DNA from: Ventricola sp036297385 | Lineage (GTDB): Bacteria; Bacillota; Clostridia; Christensenellales; Aristaeellaceae | DNA length: 64,000 nt | Direction: 5' to 3' | NCBI GenBank assembly: GCA_036297385.1 | Contig: JAXJLD010000133.1 | Coordinates: 1 to 64,000, forward strand | In this document: positions 1 to 8,146 of the stretch, piece by piece | Position numbering within the stretch: position 1 is the stretch's first letter | How the letters are laid out: each line of letters begins with the position of its first letter | Translations under genes and position numbers: made by a program | The notes under the pieces: generated by a model | Told to the model about the DNA's origin: nothing | The model's input: only the letters and a program-made list of their open reading frames with translations | Databases searched by the model: none

Positions 1-735
1 CCCTGTCCCATTTTGATTTCAATGGCTGCACCGGCATTCAGGTAATCGGGATGCACACCAAAGCGACCGGACGCCACCTGAACGATGGTGTGTGAACCAT
101 AAGGGTAGAAATCGGGATGAAGGCCGCCTTCACCTGTATTGTAAAAGGTCCCGAGCTCCGTGGCCGCTGCGGCAAGCGCCGCATGCGCATTGTAGGAAAT
201 GGAGCCGTAGCTCATGGCAGAAAACATGACAGGAAGCTTCAGTCTGAGTTGAGGAGGCATGTTGTCTACGAGATTGCCCAAGCTGTCTCTCATCATGGTT
301 TCAGGCTTTGCGCCGAGAAGGGTGAACGTTTCCATCGGTTCACGCAGCGGATCGATGGAGGGATTTGTGACCTGAGAGGCGTTGATAAGAAGCTTGTCCC
401 AGTAAATCGGATAAGGTTCAGGATTGCCCATGGAAGAAAGCAGCATGCCGCCGCTGCCTGCCTGACGGTAGATTTCTGTGATCGTTTTTCCTGTCCAGTT
501 TGCATTTTCTTTGAAGGTATGATCGGTTTTGACGATCTTCAGGGCGCGCGCTGGACAGAGCGCAACGCAGCGATGACAGGCTACGCATTTGCTTTCATCG
601 GCCAGCATCGTGCCGGAATGCGTATCCATGTGATGAACGCCGTTTGCACATTGCTTTTCGCAAAGACGGCATGCTGTACAGCGACTGGGGTTGCGGATGA
701 TCTCATACTGCGGATAGAGAAAGTCAAAGGCCATG
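1..735 (-). CDS. Glutamate synthase-like ferredoxin/FMN subunit (partial, N-terminus)
   Basis: The gene runs off the left edge, so only the first 245 residues are present. It starts at an ATG behind a GGAGGCGATC Shine-Dalgarno. The N-terminus carries two 4Fe-4S cysteine sets, CTACRLCEKQC (about residue 18) and CVACHRCVALC (about residue 49). These are followed by the start of a GltB central FMN domain (PVMFSAMSYGSIS, GEGGLHPDFYPYGSH, IEIKMGQG). In the archaeal-type split glutamate synthase this subunit makes glutamate from 2-oxoglutarate and ammonia, with electrons from iron-sulphur clusters. It overlaps the end of the upstream glutamine amidotransferase gene by 12 bases, so the two are co-translated. 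The family is clear. The electron donor is unknown because the rest of the operon lies outside the window. Confidence 0.88.
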
Positions 736-1845
736 ATGATCGCCTCCTTGACAGGACTTGTCCAGTGTAATGATGACGGGCTGACCGCCCGCAGGAGACC
801 AGATTCGATCCGGTTCGGGCTCGATGACACGGATAGCACACTCTTCAGAGGCGATATAGACCATGTCGCCCTTTTCACCGACGACCATGGAGCGAAGTTT
901 GAGACGATCATTGAGCGCCATCAGGCCGCCCGTGAAGCCGACGATGATGGAGAAAGGTCCGGTGATCAGCAAGCTTGAAAAAGCGTGGCGAAGATAGGCG
1001 GCTTGTGAGCGGGCAGGTTCAGGCATGGCGGTGATGGTTGACCAGAAGGGGGCTGCAATGACGCCGGCGGTTTCGCTGAGCGTTAAGCCGCATTTGCGTG
1101 TCAAATAGTCAATGATGTAGGTGATTGCTTCGGTATCGGTTTTGAGCGTACAGGCATAGCCAAACATTTCGATGGTTCTGCGGTTTGCGTCATAGCTGGA
1201 GATCTCGCCGTTGTGAACGACCGTTGTATCCAGTAATGCGAAGGGATGTGCACCGCCCCACCAGCCGGGTGTGTTTGTTGGATAGCGACCATGAGCAGTC
1301 CAGCAATAGCCTTCATACTCCTCAAGACGATAGTAGCGCCCGACGTCTTCAGGAAAGCCGACGGCTTTGAATACGCCCATGTTCTTGCCGGAGGAAAAGA
1401 CATATGCACCATCGATCTGCGCATTGATATGCAGAACACAGCGGGCCACATATTCGCTTTCGTCAAGCTGAAGATCTTCCATGCGCCGATACAGCGGGCG
1501 CAGGAAATAACGCATGCTGATCGGTTCTTGTGTGATTGCCGAGAGCTTTCTGGTAGGGATTTGCTCGCTGGCTGCAAAACAGAACCTCTCTTTGAGAAAG
1601 GATTCGCATGCATTCTGCGCCTTCGAATGATCATAGAAAACATGGAAAGCATAGTCATCTTTGTGCTGCGGATAGATGCCATATCCAGCAAAGCCGCCGC
1701 CCAGACCGTTGGAACGGTCATGCATGGGCGCCATGGAATGGATGATGCGCTCTCCATTGATCGGTTTTCCGCTTTTTGAAAAGATGGAAGAGATTGCACA
1801 TCCGGAAGGAATGCGCTCAGAACCCTCATCATGTATGCCTCTCAT
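724..1845 (-). CDS. Class II glutamine amidotransferase subunit of split glutamate synthase
   Basis: This 373-residue protein is the glutaminase half of a split glutamate synthase; it releases ammonia from glutamine for the partner encoded just downstream. Class II features are the cysteine in SGCAISSI, AHGRYPTN, the GGAHPF loop, VVHNGEISSY and LKTDTEAITY. The nucleophile lies at residue 16, not residue 2, so an N-terminal segment must be removed or the enzyme tolerates an extension. The start is supported by GAGGAGGAAAAGCC directly upstream, and no later in-frame ATG precedes the cysteine. Transcription probably starts from the TTTACA-N17-TATAAT promoter on the minus strand at 1928-1900. The fully separate GATase polypeptide is typical of archaeal and clostridial systems. 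Confidence 0.88.
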   Translation of the reverse strand: MRGIHDEGSERIPSGCAISSIFSKSGKPINGERIIHSMAPMHDRSNGLGGGFAGYGIYPQHKDDYAFHVFYDHSKAQNACESFLKERFCFAASEQIPTRKLSAITQEPISMRYFLRPLYRRMEDLQLDESEYVARCVLHINAQIDGAYVFSSGKNMGVFKAVGFPEDVGRYYRLEEYEGYCWTAHGRYPTNTPGWWGGAHPFALLDTTVVHNGEISSYDANRRTIEMFGYACTLKTDTEAITYIIDYLTRKCGLTLSETAGVIAAPFWSTITAMPEPARSQAAYLRHAFSSLLITGPFSIIVGFTGGLMALNDRLKLRSMVVGEKGDMVYIASEECAIRVIEPEPDRIWSPAGGQPVIITLDKSCQGGDHHGL

Positions 1846-1899
1846 GGCTTTTCCTCCTCATAGGATCAACGGAATTGGTGAAGGGTAAGTTACGCCATG

Positions 1900-1928
1900 A
1901 TTATAGCGCTGCCCTATGCGTTTGTAAA
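1900..1928 (-). promoter_or_regulatory. Sigma-A-type promoter of the glutamate synthase operon
   Basis: On the minus strand, TTTACA (1928-1923) and a perfect TATAAT (1905-1900) are separated by 17 bases. The site lies 55 bases upstream of the amidotransferase ATG. Confidence 0.7.
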
Positions 1929-1966
1929 TGAAAAATGAAGTGTAAATGATAATTTCGTGTAAAATT
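1923..1966 (-). repeat. Three phased TTTACA(C) direct repeats upstream of the glutamate synthase promoter
   Basis: TGTAAATGA occurs at 1923-1931 and 1941-1949, and TGTAAAATT at 1958-1966 (plus-strand reading). The spacing is 18 and then 17 bases. The first copy overlaps the -35 box. This resembles a tandem activator or repressor site, but no regulator can be assigned. Confidence 0.4.
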
Positions 1967-2030
1967 ATTTAGATTTAATATAATTTCTGATAATTAATGA
2001 AAGAAATGAAAATGCAACTTGCAAAAATGC

Positions 2031-2059
2031 TTGACTTTAGCGTGAGCGAAGCGTATACT
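2031..2059 (+). promoter_or_regulatory. Promoter of the truncated glutamine synthetase gene
   Basis: TTGACT (2031-2036) and TATACT (2054-2059) are separated by exactly 17 bases. The promoter is divergent from the glutamate synthase promoter and leaves a leader of about 75 bases before the ATG at 2142. Confidence 0.7.
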
Positions 2060-2141
2060 TTGCGCGTCGGAAGGACGGTGGATGCAATAACCGCAGTCCA
2101 ATTTGAACCAGGCGCGAGTGCGCTGACAGAAGGGAGAGATC

Positions 2142-2945
2142 ATGATGAAAAAGGTTCCCGAACTGTTTGGCAGTATGGTATTCAATGAGGCGGTGATGAA
2201 AGAACGGCTGCCCAAGGATGTGTATAAGGCGCTGAAAAGCACCATCAGACAGGGCAACGCGCTGGAAGCACAGCTTGCAGGTGTTGTGGCGAATGCTATG
2301 AAGGATTGGGCCATTGAAAAGGGTGCGACGCACTTTACGCACTGGTTCCAGCCGATGACTGGCATTACCGCTGAGAAGCACGACGCATTTATCTCGCCGA
2401 GTCCGGATGGCACAGTGATCATGGAGTTTTCCGGCAAGGAACTCATCAAGGGCGAACCGGACGCCTCCTCGTTTCCTTCCGGCGGGCTGCGTGCAACCTT
2501 TGAGGCTCGCGGCTATACGGCATGGGATCCGACCAGTTACGCGTTTATCAAGGATGATACGCTCTGTATCCCTACAGCCTTCTGTTCCTATACCGGCGAG
2601 ATCCTGGACAAGAAGACGCCGCTGCTGAGATCCATGGAAGCGATCAGCAAGCAGGCTGTCCGGGTGCTGTCGCTCTTTGGCAAGGACGTCACACGGGTCG
2701 TAACGACGGTTGGTCCTGAACAGGAATACTTCCTGATCGATAAAGAGGATTACAGGAAGCGTCCGGATCTGATTCTGACTGGACGAACGCTCTTTGGTGC
2801 GCCATCTCCAAAGGGACAGGAAATGGAAGATCACTACTTTGGCTCGATTCGTCCGCGGGTCAAGGCGTTTATGAAAGATCTGGATGAGGAACTCTGGAAG
2901 CTGGGCATCAGCGCAAAGACCGAGCATACATGCTTGATTTATTGA
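2142..2945 (+). pseudogene. glnN: Type III glutamine synthetase, truncated after the N-terminal third
   Basis: The 267 residues match the start of a type III (GlnN) glutamine synthetase: LFGSMVFN, the THWFQPMTG signature, AFISPSPDG, FPSGGLRATFEARGYTAWDP, SYTGEILDKKTPLL and VGPEQEYFLID. The family is normally about 700 residues. Here similarity stops after GISAKTEH, where the family continues NEVAPAQHE, and the frame ends in TCLIY and a stop. The breakpoint is at about 2926. No remainder of the gene is found anywhere downstream, so this is a deletion or insertion scar and not a simple frameshift. The promoter and ribosome binding site (AAGGGAGAG) are intact. Activity is not expected because the nucleotide-binding and catalytic parts are missing. 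Confidence 0.85.
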
Positions 2946-2991
2946 ATTCACTACATTACATGCAAAAACTGTAATTTGTTTCATATTTTGT

Positions 2992-3118
2992 CGATCTCTG
3001 TCATATGGCGGTTTTTGTCAGGACAGAATAATAGATTAGGTGGGTACAAAGGTTGGGCAGATATAGTCGATCTGCCATATGGCAGCGATTTTTCGAAAAG
3101 AATTCGATGATCGCTGCC
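2992..3118. repeat. Cluster of palindromes and imperfect direct repeats beside the glnN breakpoint
   Basis: The stretch 2946-3264 holds no gene. An imperfect repeat (GTCGATCT, then CATATGGC, then GTTTTT or GATTTTT) occurs near 2992-3015 and again at 3067-3093. CTGCCATATGGCAG at about 3074-3087 is a perfect palindrome. GGCAGCGAT (3081-3089) pairs with ATCGCTGCC (3110-3118). This could be an element end, an attachment region or a transcription signal. Confidence 0.4.
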
Positions 3119-3152
3119 AACACAACCTTCAATGTAGCTACCTGTTTGGCGT

Positions 3153-3190
3153 GCGCACAAGTCCGTATGGATTTGTGCGCTTTTGTTTTG
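3153..3190 (+). terminator. Rho-independent terminator-like hairpin
   Basis: GCGCACAAGTCC and GGATTTGTGCGC pair around a GTAT loop (3153-3180) and are followed by TTTTGTTTTG. It lies between the broken glnN and the sigma-like gene and may belong to a lost upstream gene of the mobile element. Confidence 0.6.
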
Positions 3191-3264
3191 CATGCCTCAG
3201 TTTGTGTCCGTGGCCCGCCTGCTCCTTTTCGCCTTGATACATCACGACGAAAAGGAGAGCGACA

Positions 3265-3696
3265 ATGAAACGGATTAACCTGAAGGATTTCTATCCTTTC
3301 TATGAAGAGGATTGCTATGTTGATGTTCCTGATGAATTGGCTGCACTCATGCAGGGATATGAGAGGCAGGAAAGAGCCTATACGGAGAAGACGCGGTATC
3401 ACAAAGCCTATTACTCTTTGGAACGCGATCCGAGTCTGGAGAAAAGCGTTCGGTATGTTTCCATGTCCCCGGAAGAGATTTACGAAAGAAAGCTGACGAT
3501 GAAGGAGCTTTATGCAGCGATGAGTACGCTGCCGGAGATGCAGGCAAGGCGTATCTACGCGCATTATTTCCTTGGTATGAGCAAGAGCGAGATCGCGAGG
3601 GTTGAGGGGACGAATATCCCTGCAATCGGCAAAAGCATCGAGCGGGGCTTAAAGCAGGTAAGCGTCAAACCTCCCATCGGCTTGTTCCTAATGTAA
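3265..3696 (+). pseudogene. Sigma-70-like helix-turn-helix protein of a mobile element, cut by IS66
   Basis: This is a sigma-region-4-like regulator of the kind found beside integrases in Firmicute conjugative elements (MKRINLKDFYPFY, LPEMQARRIYAHYFLGMSK, SEIARVEGTNIPAIGKSIERGLKQ). The native sequence is about 131 residues, up to 3657. From 3658 the reading frame enters the left inverted repeat of the IS66 element and adds 12 foreign residues before a stop. Only a few C-terminal residues after the second helix seem to be lost, so DNA binding could survive. The start is supported by AAAAGGAGAGCGACA. In intact elements xis and int genes would follow; here only an int fragment remains, 2 kb away. 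Confidence 0.7.
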
Positions 3697-3721
3697 AACC
3701 ATGCGAGAATACTCCAAAGAT

Positions 3722-3758
3722 CTAATCGACTTGGTTAGAGTCTAACCGAGTCGGTTAG
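3722..3758. promoter_or_regulatory. Two tandem 17-bp palindromes upstream of IS66 tnpA
   Basis: CTAATCGACTTGGTTAG (3722-3738) is a near palindrome and CTAACCGAGTCGGTTAG (3742-3758) is a perfect one with a single central base. Their centres are 20 bases apart, and both lie between the left end of the IS and tnpA. They look like operators for a dimeric repressor. The protein that would bind is not evident. Confidence 0.5.
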
Positions 3759-3779
3759 AAAGATTGGAGGGATTTAGAT

Positions 3780-4106
3780 ATGGAACAGGGACTGCAAAAG
3801 CTGAATGCAGATCAGCGTTTGGCAGTATGGACGCAGCGCATTTCAGAGTGCCGCAGCAGCGGAAAGGGCGTCAAGCACTGGTGCCGGGAGAATGACATTT
3901 CGGAGAAAACGTATTACTATTGGCAGAGAAGAATCTTCAAAATAACGCGGGAACAGCAGTCTCCGGAGTTTGCAGAACTTCATAGTTTCCGCGCGGTTTC
4001 TGCTGTTGCCGCTTCTCTTGAGATCTCCGGCGTGAATGTGCAGGTATATGCCGGAGCAGATGAAACAACCCTGTCTGCGTTGTTTCGTGCGCTGTCGTCA
4101 TGCTGA
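3780..4106 (+). CDS. tnpA: IS66-family accessory protein TnpA
   Basis: This 108-residue protein is the first gene of the IS66 set. It has the helix-turn-helix part WTQRISECRSSGKGVKHWC and CRENDISEKTYYYWQRR that typifies IS66 TnpA, followed by a short variable tail. The ATG lies behind TTGGAGGGATTTAGAT. Its end overlaps the tnpB start by 7 bases, as usual in this family. TnpA is needed for efficient IS66 transposition in studied members, but its biochemical role is not settled. Confidence 0.85.
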   Translation: MEQGLQKLNADQRLAVWTQRISECRSSGKGVKHWCRENDISEKTYYYWQRRIFKITREQQSPEFAELHSFRAVSAVAASLEISGVNVQVYAGADETTLSALFRALSSC

Positions 4107-4456
4107 ATGACTTCACAGGTGCTGCACATGTGTACATCGCCTGCGGCTATACGGATATCCGCAAAGGGATAGACGGTCTGGCTGCGCTGGTGCAGCAGCA
4201 GTTTCAGTTAGATCCCTGCTCAGATGCACTCTTTCTCTTCTGCGGACGAAAGAGAGACAGAATCAAGGCGCTGTACTGGGAAGGAGACGGTTTCGTTTTG
4301 TTGTATAAACGGCTTGAAAACGGAAAATATCAATGGCCGCGAACCGGCAAAGAAGCCCGTCAGCTTACGGCGCAGCAGTATCGCTGGCTCATGGAAGGAT
4401 TGAGCGTGGAACAACCAAAAGCACATCGCAAAGTGGATGGCCTTGAGTTCGGATAA
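4100..4456 (+). CDS. tnpB: IS66-family accessory protein TnpB (Orf2-like)
   Basis: The 118-residue product matches IS66 Orf2/TnpB throughout: VYIACGYTDIRKGIDGLAALV, LFLFCGRKRDRIKALYWEGDGF and LLYKRLENGKYQWPR. Its length is normal for the family. It is coupled to tnpA by overlap and followed 48 bases later by tnpC. It has no recognised catalytic motif; it is an accessory factor of the transposase. The gene appears intact. Confidence 0.92.
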   Translation: MLNDFTGAAHVYIACGYTDIRKGIDGLAALVQQQFQLDPCSDALFLFCGRKRDRIKALYWEGDGFVLLYKRLENGKYQWPRTGKEARQLTAQQYRWLMEGLSVEQPKAHRKVDGLEFG

Positions 4457-4504
4457 CCGCTCAAAAACCTATCTATTGCTTCAAAAATATGGTATCATGT
4501 ACTC

Positions 4505-6139
4505 ATGAAAAGTGAGAGCAAAACCGTGCCGGATACAGCAAAAACCGTCACGATTTCCGTAGAAGAATATGAGCATCTCAAGGCAGAGAACGCGAGGCTA
4601 AATCAGCAGGTTCAGTGGCTTTTGGAGGGCATTAAACTGAGCCGTAAGAAGCTGTTCGGCGCGTCGTCTGAGAAAAGTTCTGCATCCGAGCAGCTCAGCT
4701 TTCTGTTCAACGAAGCAGAGGTCTATGAGGATCAGGCTGCTGAGAAGGAAGCTGAGTCTGTTCCCGTTGCCGCGCATGAGAGAAAGCGCCGCAGCGGCAG
4801 CGTAAAAGACATCCTGCCGGAGAATGTGCCGGTGGACGTCGTGGAGCACCGCATTCCGGAAGAAGAACGTATCTGCGGCGAATGCGAAACCGTGATGCAG
4901 GAAATCGGTAAGGAAGTCCGCAGAACGCTGCAGATCATCCCTGCTCAGGTGCGCATCCGCGAGGATTGGTACTACACATATGCCTGTCAGACCTGCAAAA
5001 ACGAAGCCGAGCATACGCCGGTTGTGAAAGCGGCAAAGGAACCGGTTGTGATTCCGGGAAGCTTTGCGTCTCCCGAAGCCATTGCGCAGATCATGACGCA
5101 GAAGTTTGTCATGGGTTCTCCGCTGTACCGGCAGGAACAGGAACTCGAGCGCATGGGCGTGCATCTGTCCAGGCAGACCATGAGCAACTGGATTCTGCGC
5201 GCTGCCGAGGACTGGCTGAAGCCCGTATACGAATGTCTGCACAGGGAGCTTGTGAAGCGGCAGGTGCTCCATGCAGACGAAACAACACTACAGGTGCTGC
5301 ATGAACCGGGGAAAAGTGCGCACACGGACAGCTATATGTGGTTGTACCGAACAAGCGGCGATATGGACAGGCATATCGTGCTTTACGAGTATCAGCCAAA
5401 CAGAAAAGCGGAACACCCGAAGGCGTTCCTCAAGGATTTCTCCGGCTATCTGCACACGGATGGCTATAAAGGTTATCATGTCCTGCCGGAAAAAATCCGT
5501 GTGGTTGGCTGCTGGGCACATGCACGGCGGTACTTTGACGAGGCACTCAAAGTATTGCCGGCAGCACAGCGGAGTTCCTCACAGGTTTACAAGGGGTGGG
5601 CGTACTGCAATCAGCTGTTTGCCATTGAAGACAAGCTGAAGAAGTGCAGTCCGGAGGAACGGTATAACCAGCGGCAGAAGAAGGCAAGACCGATTCTGGA
5701 CGCTTTTTTGAGATGGGCACAAAGCCGGAATGCTGCGCCGCAGTCTGCATTCGGCAAAGCACTTCACTATCTGCTGGAGCAGTGGCCATACCTGACTGCT
5801 TATGCTGACTCAGAAGGATACATCAATGCGGACGGAAACGGTAACGAGATCCAGATGGTTACGGTAAGGTGTGACGGATCGTATATTCAGCCTCGCGTGA
5901 TGCAGCATTGCTCTAAGGTGATTCATCAGGAGCTTGGATGCCCAGCATTTGATTTTCACAGTCTTCGTCACACCTTCGTCACTATTTTTCTGTTGCTTTT
6001 CAGCTTTTTAACGCTACATTTACAGGTTCTTTTACAATATTTGTACTATTTTTGGGTGTTTGCAGGTCATATCGTGTCCAAACAACTGCCCAATATGGTT
6101 TTGTCATCAGCCTTACATAGGCGGGTGGCTTTTAACTAA
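4505..6139 (+). pseudogene. tnpC: IS66 transposase TnpC, C-terminally truncated and fused to foreign sequence
   Basis: Residues 1 to about 435 are an IS66 DDE transposase: an N-terminal leucine-rich coiled coil (EEYEHLKAENARLNQQVQWL), KLFGASSEKS, a zinc-binding part (CGECETVM, CQTC) and the catalytic core (LHADETTLQVL, GYLHTDGYKGY, VGCWAHARRYF). The family normally continues after LTAY with SNNRAERSIKPFVIGRKN, which supplies the last catalytic acid. Here it is replaced from about 5812 by an integrase fragment (to 5973) and then by the edge of another insertion. The open frame therefore encodes a 544-residue chimera of three unrelated pieces. Transposase activity is not expected. Confidence 0.88.
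5816..5973 (+). pseudogene. Tyrosine recombinase (integrase) fragment, upstream half of the C-terminal domain
   Basis: Reading in frame with tnpC, the sequence encodes DGSYIQPRVMQH, SKVIHQELGCPAFDFHSLRHT. This is the part of a phage/ICE tyrosine integrase that contains the catalytic Arg of the HxLRHT box. Everything upstream (arm-binding and core-binding domains and the first Arg) is absent. The gene is interrupted after HSLRHT and resumes at 8165 with THATELEEAG, so the two fragments together rebuild a continuous C-terminal domain. Confidence 0.8.
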
Positions 6140-6202
6140 AGTCATGTATTTTTTTAGCAATAGGCATTCATAGTTAAAAAACGGATACTCAAAATTGGAT
6201 AG

Positions 6203-7684
6203 CTATGTTTCGCATTTATGTATGAAATGAAAATATATTAATCTCTTTTTCAATTCCTGTATCGCCGCCATAACAGTATCAAATCTAGGAACATTGCCGT
6301 ACAGCATATCCTTCATGGAATCATATGCAAAATTGCCCAAAATAGTTTGTGCATCATGATAGGTTAAAGGAGCACATCCTGCAAATTGACCTTGATGAGA
6401 GATTCCTCCATATAATTTCTGGAATAGTTCTTCAAACAATCTGCTCCTGTTAAATATCTCTCGATTGGTGCTGCGTTTTAATACTGACTTTCCAACAGAC
6501 AAGAAGAATGGATTCGAAAAAAGCATATAGTAGTGCCGGGGGATATCAACAACAATTCCGTCTTTTCGCAGCTCCTGACGAATGGTCTGCTCACTTAATG
6601 CAGTAAGAAAATATTGTTTTTTCTCACCAAGCTCTCCATGATAGCGATTGAAGCGAGAGGTAATAAAGAAAAGATTCGTACTGTATTGAGCTGCGAAATT
6701 GTTGAATTCAGCATAAAACTTTGTGCGGTAATCATCCTGAGTAATATCGTCGATACCATCCATTATCAGAAGGAAACGCCCTTCTTTCAGTTGTTGCTCA
6801 ATTATCTTATCTGCTTCTCCATCACAAAATGGGGTAATTTTATACTTGATACCGCTAAAAATATCAGTATAAAGCAGCCCATATTCCTGCAGAGAAATAA
6901 ACACCGGGATTAATGTACATGTTTTCTCGTTTGTACACGCTCTTTGGAGTAATATAATGGACTCATAAGTTTTGCCATAGCCTGCTTCTCCTAAAACAAG
7001 GACATGCTTCTCTTTGAGTAATACCTCCAGAGAGTTTAATTGAACATCGCTTTCTCTTTTGGAATAAATTTTACGCTCCAGGTATTCACAAGCGGGGTAT
7101 CGAGGATACAAACATAATAAATGTTTGCGATACTCTTCGAATAGAAACTTTGTGGGCGTGTATTCTGGCTCATTAACCAATATATCTACTTTTTTATCAA
7201 TTTGTTCAACAGCGCTCTTGATATCCTGCAATTCATCTAATAATCCATGTGCAAGTTCTTTTACCACATTGCAAATGACTCTTGTTTCGTTATTGTTTGA
7301 TTTATTTAAGGCAAGATAAATGACTTCAAAATATTTTTGTAGAAGAGTTCGAATCTCGTAATGATATCGGCGGTACCTCGGATGCTGTTCAACAAACAGC
7401 TGCACATAGTAATCTATCGTTTGAGATTTGGATTTATAATGAAATACAGATACATCACAGCAATTTCGAATAACATTACAAATCACATCATTATCTGTAA
7501 GAAAATGATCTAAATCATTGTAAAAATCTCTCTCTCCATATTTTGAGAGTATTTCATCAAAAATTTGTTTTTTCAATCTTCTCTTAATATTGAAAAGTTG
7601 AAATTTTCCTTTTAATCCAGAAAAAGTGTCATTGCAAAGGTCTATTAACAAATCTATAATTCTTGATACGATGGGATCTTCCAT
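6203..7684 (-). CDS. NACHT-domain NTPase (STAND/NLR-like), possible defence protein
   Basis: This 493-residue protein has a helical N-terminal region (1-170), a linker, and a NACHT-type P-loop NTPase with Walker A GEAGYGKT (232-239), the extended Walker B FLLIMDGIDD (about 304-313) and the sensor segment FFITSRFNRY (about 339-348). Bacterial NACHT proteins of this kind are signal-triggered ATPases, several of them antiphage. No nuclease, TIR or protease effector is recognisable at the N-terminus. The usual C-terminal sensor repeats are missing: the protein ends only about 150 residues after the sensor motif, close to the edge of the insertion, so it may be truncated. It is markedly AT-rich and lies alone on the minus strand inside an integrase gene, which indicates horizontal arrival. 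Confidence 0.8.
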   Translation of the reverse strand: MEDPIVSRIIDLLIDLCNDTFSGLKGKFQLFNIKRRLKKQIFDEILSKYGERDFYNDLDHFLTDNDVICNVIRNCCDVSVFHYKSKSQTIDYYVQLFVEQHPRYRRYHYEIRTLLQKYFEVIYLALNKSNNNETRVICNVVKELAHGLLDELQDIKSAVEQIDKKVDILVNEPEYTPTKFLFEEYRKHLLCLYPRYPACEYLERKIYSKRESDVQLNSLEVLLKEKHVLVLGEAGYGKTYESIILLQRACTNEKTCTLIPVFISLQEYGLLYTDIFSGIKYKITPFCDGEADKIIEQQLKEGRFLLIMDGIDDITQDDYRTKFYAEFNNFAAQYSTNLFFITSRFNRYHGELGEKKQYFLTALSEQTIRQELRKDGIVVDIPRHYYMLFSNPFFLSVGKSVLKRSTNREIFNRSRLFEELFQKLYGGISHQGQFAGCAPLTYHDAQTILGNFAYDSMKDMLYGNVPRFDTVMAAIQELKKRLIYFHFIHKCET

Positions 7685-7935
7685 ATTTTACACCTCGCTT
7701 GTCTACTGGGAAAGTAACAATTGAAACAGCCGTATAAGTATATTCTCACACGGTAGTCTTGGTGGCACAAAGGCCTACCATTAGTCAATTATAATAAAAT
7801 TTGCTGAAAATAACAACAAGACATCGAATAATAACGACATTATTCGGAATAGTTTTATTCTGCAAATACGGCATTCTTTCCAGTAGCTATTTCCTGCTTT
7901 CTGTGATATTGCCCGTTTGCCAAAAGGAGGTGGAT

Positions 7936-8022
7936 ATGCCAAACGAGGTCACTCATAGCGAGCTTCCGCAGGCGATAAACACCCACGGCAACCAGCAGCT
8001 AAGCATAAGACCGGACTGCTAG
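7936..8022 (+). CDS. Possible 28-residue peptide, unrecognised
   Basis: An ATG follows an excellent Shine-Dalgarno (AAAGGAGGTGGAT) and opens a frame of 28 codons that starts MPNEVTHSELPQ and ends in a stop. It lies upstream of and divergent from the NACHT gene, inside the AT-rich insertion. A longer version beginning at a TTG at 7801 is possible in the same frame. No family is recognised; it may be a leader, a toxin-like peptide or the stump of a lost gene. The strong ribosome binding site is the only real support. Confidence 0.3.
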   Translation: MPNEVTHSELPQAINTHGNQQLSIRPDC

Positions 8023-8101
8023 CACTATTAAATTTTGTCTTTAATCAAACAGCCTCTTTTTTCGTCAAGTTTCAAGTTGGAAAAGGAATTAAATAAATGA
8101 C

Positions 8102-8146
8102 GGCAAACGCTCAAACCCCTTGAAAATAAAGGGTTTTCCGTTTGTC
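8102..8146. repeat. Two-tier hairpin at the right end of the NACHT-bearing insertion
   Basis: GGCAAACG (8102-8109) pairs with CGTTTGTC (8139-8146), and AAACCC (8113-8118) with GGGTTT (8131-8136). The hairpin lies about 20 bases inside the right boundary of the insertion and could be an element end or a terminator. Confidence 0.5.

Larger units (their letters stand above)
3658..5812 (+). mobile_element. IS66-family insertion sequence, right end deleted
   Basis: The left end begins GTAAGCGTCAAACC at 3658, the GTAA start typical of IS66 inverted repeats, placed directly in the sigma-like gene. The three-gene order tnpA-tnpB-tnpC is present. The right terminal repeat and the last part of tnpC are missing: at about 5805-5815 the sequence switches to an integrase fragment. 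The eight bases before the left end (3650-3657) would be the target duplication, but there is no partner copy. The element should be unable to move by itself. Confidence 0.8.

Noticed and set aside
1929..2030. Glutamine riboswitch-type element between the glutamate synthase and glnN promoters
   Set aside because: No conserved riboswitch core could be matched; the region is AT-rich with only short repeats.
4457..4504. Promoter between tnpB and tnpC of IS66
   Set aside because: A TATCAT-like box is present but no -35 at an acceptable distance could be found.
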